Positions 62,655-64,000 of a stretch of DNA of 64,000 nucleotides are shown here, piece by piece. The notes below the pieces were generated by a model. The model searched no databases. It saw only the letters and a program-made list of their open reading frames with translations, and was not told the origin of the DNA. Position 1 is the first letter of the stretch, and the number at the start of each line of letters is the position of its first letter. The translations under genes were made by a program, and so were the position numbers. Source of the DNA: Planctomycetota bacterium. Its GTDB lineage: Bacteria; Planctomycetota; J058; JAJDCP01. The stretch spans positions 1-64,000 of the forward strand of contig JAJDCP010000180.1 in the NCBI GenBank assembly GCA_029260765.1. The letters run 5' to 3'.

Positions 62655-63020
62655 TCATGCGATGCGTCGCGGAACTGCGCCACCGTCGCCGTGATCTCGG
62701 TTCCGATCGGGCACCAGTCGTCTGCTTTGTACCACGGAAACCACGTGGAAAGTCAGAGACCGGCAGAACGTCCCCCGGGCCTCGAGCCATGCGTAGCGGG
62801 CGCCGACCTGGCAGCGCGGACAAGGGCGGTTCCCGCAGCCGTGGAAGTGCTGATGGCGCACACCACACTGCCGGTAAACGGCGACGGACCCGCCCAGGGC
62901 CGAGGTGCGGCAGGCGGCGAGGTCACGCAGGTCACGCAGGTGGGCCGGAAACCACTTGCCGACGGCGAGCACGGACGCGCCGTGGCGGCGGAGGATCTCG
63001 GCTACGTCGGGGCCGGACAC
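62655..63020 (-). pseudogene. IS91-family transposase remnant (N-terminal zinc domain)
   Basis: The 121-codon frame matches the IS91/Y2 transposase N-terminus: DVAEILRRHG, the zinc-binding pattern CRTSALGGSVAVYRQCG with HGCGNRPCPRCQ, then ARYAWLEAR and SLTFHVVSVV. Intact enzymes are over 350 residues with a central rolling-circle HUH domain and tyrosines; here the frame degenerates after about 100 residues. It starts 12 bases after the recombinase remnant, the usual order in IS91-type elements with a companion integrase. Confidence 0.75.
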
Positions 63021-63032
63021 CCGCTCAGCGCG

Positions 63033-63325
63033 CTAGATCCCCTCGATCAGGTCCAGGGGCGACTCTTCGCGCTGGACGTTGTACATGTTGACGCGGGCGT
63101 AGATCGCTGTCGTGGACAGGCGGCTGTGGCCGAGCATGACCTGCAGCGTGAGCAGATCGGTACCGGCCTCGAGATGGTGGTCGCGAAGCTATGGCGGAGC
63201 TCGCTGAGGCGGAGGCCCCTGGGATAGGCGAGCGCGAACATGGTGTGCGAGCGATGGTCGGGGGCGGCTGCGAGAGTGGCCTGGACCTCGCGTCGAGAGA
63301 GGACGGTGGGCGGGATCCTGGGCCG
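63033..63325 (-). pseudogene. Tyrosine recombinase remnant
   Basis: Fragments of an XerC-like integrase are visible in two frames. One gives PPTVLSRREVQATLAAAP, FALAYPRGLRLSE and LRHSFATT; the other gives HHLEAGTDLLTLQVMLGH, STTAIYARVN and a tail ending at TAG 63035-63033. The region between GLRLSE and LRHSFAT, normally over 100 residues with catalytic Arg and Lys, is deleted, and a frameshift follows. It belongs with the IS91-type transposase remnant as a decayed mobile element. Confidence 0.7.
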
Positions 63326-63378
63326 AAGCGCGCAGAAGACGCCTCGCGCCTGTCGAGGATCTCGGGGATCGCACGCCT

Positions 63379-63397
63379 CCGACCAACGGTTGGTCGG
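63379..63397. repeat. Perfect 9-bp inverted repeat
   Basis: CCGACCAAC and GTTGGTCGG flank a single G. It lies just upstream of the recombinase remnant and could be a recombination or regulator site of the decayed element. Confidence 0.4.
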
Positions 63398-64000
63398 TGG
63401 CAAGGAGACATCAACCAAGTCCACAAAAGTGTTACCTATGTCTCCGGAAAAAGATGTAACCCATCTCTCCGGTTGCACACGGCGTGGGCGGGGCTGGAGA
63501 GTGCCGCTGCAGCGGCAGCGACCGTCGCCGCAGGCGACCCGGAACTCTGGACCGCTGCTTGCTGGGTGGGCCTGACCGGAACAAGCGTCGCAATGTGTTG
63601 GTGCAGTAGGGGATGTGGCAAGCAGCGGGCCAGGGCGTAGGGCTTTGCGCCAAGAGGCCGTTGCGCTCGCGTTCGAATCCAGTTCTTCGATCGGCGCTGC
63701 ACGGCCAGGAACCGAGCCGCAAGCAGTGGAGGCGTCCGTCGTGCCTTCGAGCACCGTCAGTCGGCCAGGCACCGCACGCAGGCCGTAAGACTGTCCATCG
63801 GTTCTTCAAGACCGTCACACGGACAGAAACCGAGCCAAGGAGGCCGACCCGGTCACGGTCACGGTGGGACGGCCCACGGCCACGGTCCACGATCAGCCGG
63901 GCTAGTGATGCCGATTCCCAGGACACCCATCAGCCAGGACCGCGCTCTGTACTGCGGATCAACTTGGTCAACCTGGCCGACACCCGATCGACGAGATTCT
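63398..64000. other. Right-end stretch with no recognised gene
   Basis: Both strands have only open frames with biased, antisense-like composition (rich in Arg, Pro and Ser) and no recognisable motif. Some short repeats such as GGTCACGGTCACGG near 63850 are present. It may be eroded mobile-element sequence or the 5' part of a gene beyond the window. Confidence 0.4.

Noticed and set aside
62104..62694. Plus-strand 196-codon frame covering the end of the kinase gene and the octamer array
   Set aside because: Half of it is a shadow of the kinase and the rest is low-complexity non-coding DNA without motif.
1..64000. CRISPR arrays, rRNA and tRNA genes
   Set aside because: No regularly spaced direct repeats, rRNA-like blocks or tRNA cloverleaf with the TTCnA loop were found in the intergenic stretches.

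Overview
The window is G+C-rich (about two-thirds by eye) bacterial chromosome with densely packed, often overlapping genes. No rRNA, tRNA or CRISPR array was seen. Several traits point to a Planctomycetota-like organism, or less likely Myxococcota: protein kinases carrying DWG (not DFG) loops and fused sensor or TPR-like parts, a zinc-ribbon/DUF1570 membrane protein, large secreted beta-propeller proteins, a CarH-type photoreceptor, and linked PUFA-synthase and ole genes. This placement is inference from gene content; no marker gene is present.

Bases 1-5.7 kb (minus strand) hold a lipid-modification operon beside a B12-dependent MerR photoreceptor. The order is FAD oxidoreductase, DUF1365, cyclopropane-synthase-like methyltransferase, then a DUF1295-methyltransferase fusion that runs off the window. 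Two TnTACA boxes exactly 11 bp apart sit in its promoter. Bases 5.8-13 kb carry a polytopic membrane protein, a lone FtsX-type permease, a TetR regulator divergent from a fatty acid desaturase with palindromic operators between them, a YhhN-family lysoplasmalogenase-like protein and a secreted protein. At 13.1-13.7 kb lies a deiodinase-like secreted redoxin whose active-site codon is an in-frame UGA followed by a perfect stem-loop that fits the bacterial SECIS rules.

The centrepiece is 19.95-39.31 kb on the plus strand: pfaD, pfaA, a pfaC-type megasynthase, oleA, oleB, oleC and oleD, joined mostly by 4-bp start/stop overlaps. The polyunsaturated acyl chain made by the Pfa enzymes can plausibly be passed straight to OleA for head-to-head condensation, then through OleD, OleC and OleB to a long-chain polyene hydrocarbon. 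The pfaC-type gene is interrupted by a 73-bp palindromic repeat. One arm supplies an in-frame TAA that separates KS-CLF-AT from DH-DH. No phosphopantetheinyl transferase is in the window.

Bases 39.3-55.4 kb are an accessory region of large proteins of uncertain role: a 1470-residue multidomain protein, a beta-sandwich protein followed by a frameshifted orphan copy of that large protein's C-terminal domain, a beta-propeller surface protein, two genes cut off tail-to-tail at one junction, a decayed aminotransferase fragment, a lipoprotein with four internal repeats and a complete calpain-like protease. The Ig-like and beta-sandwich modules resemble those that accompany contractile-injection or type VI cargo, but no structural gene of such a system is present.

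Bases 55.6-62.3 kb encode a PqqD-like protein, two membrane or sensor Ser/Thr kinases and a GT87-like glycosyltransferase. The right end (62.6-63.4 kb) holds remnants of an IS91-type transposase and a tyrosine recombinase, followed by about 600 bases with nothing recognisable.
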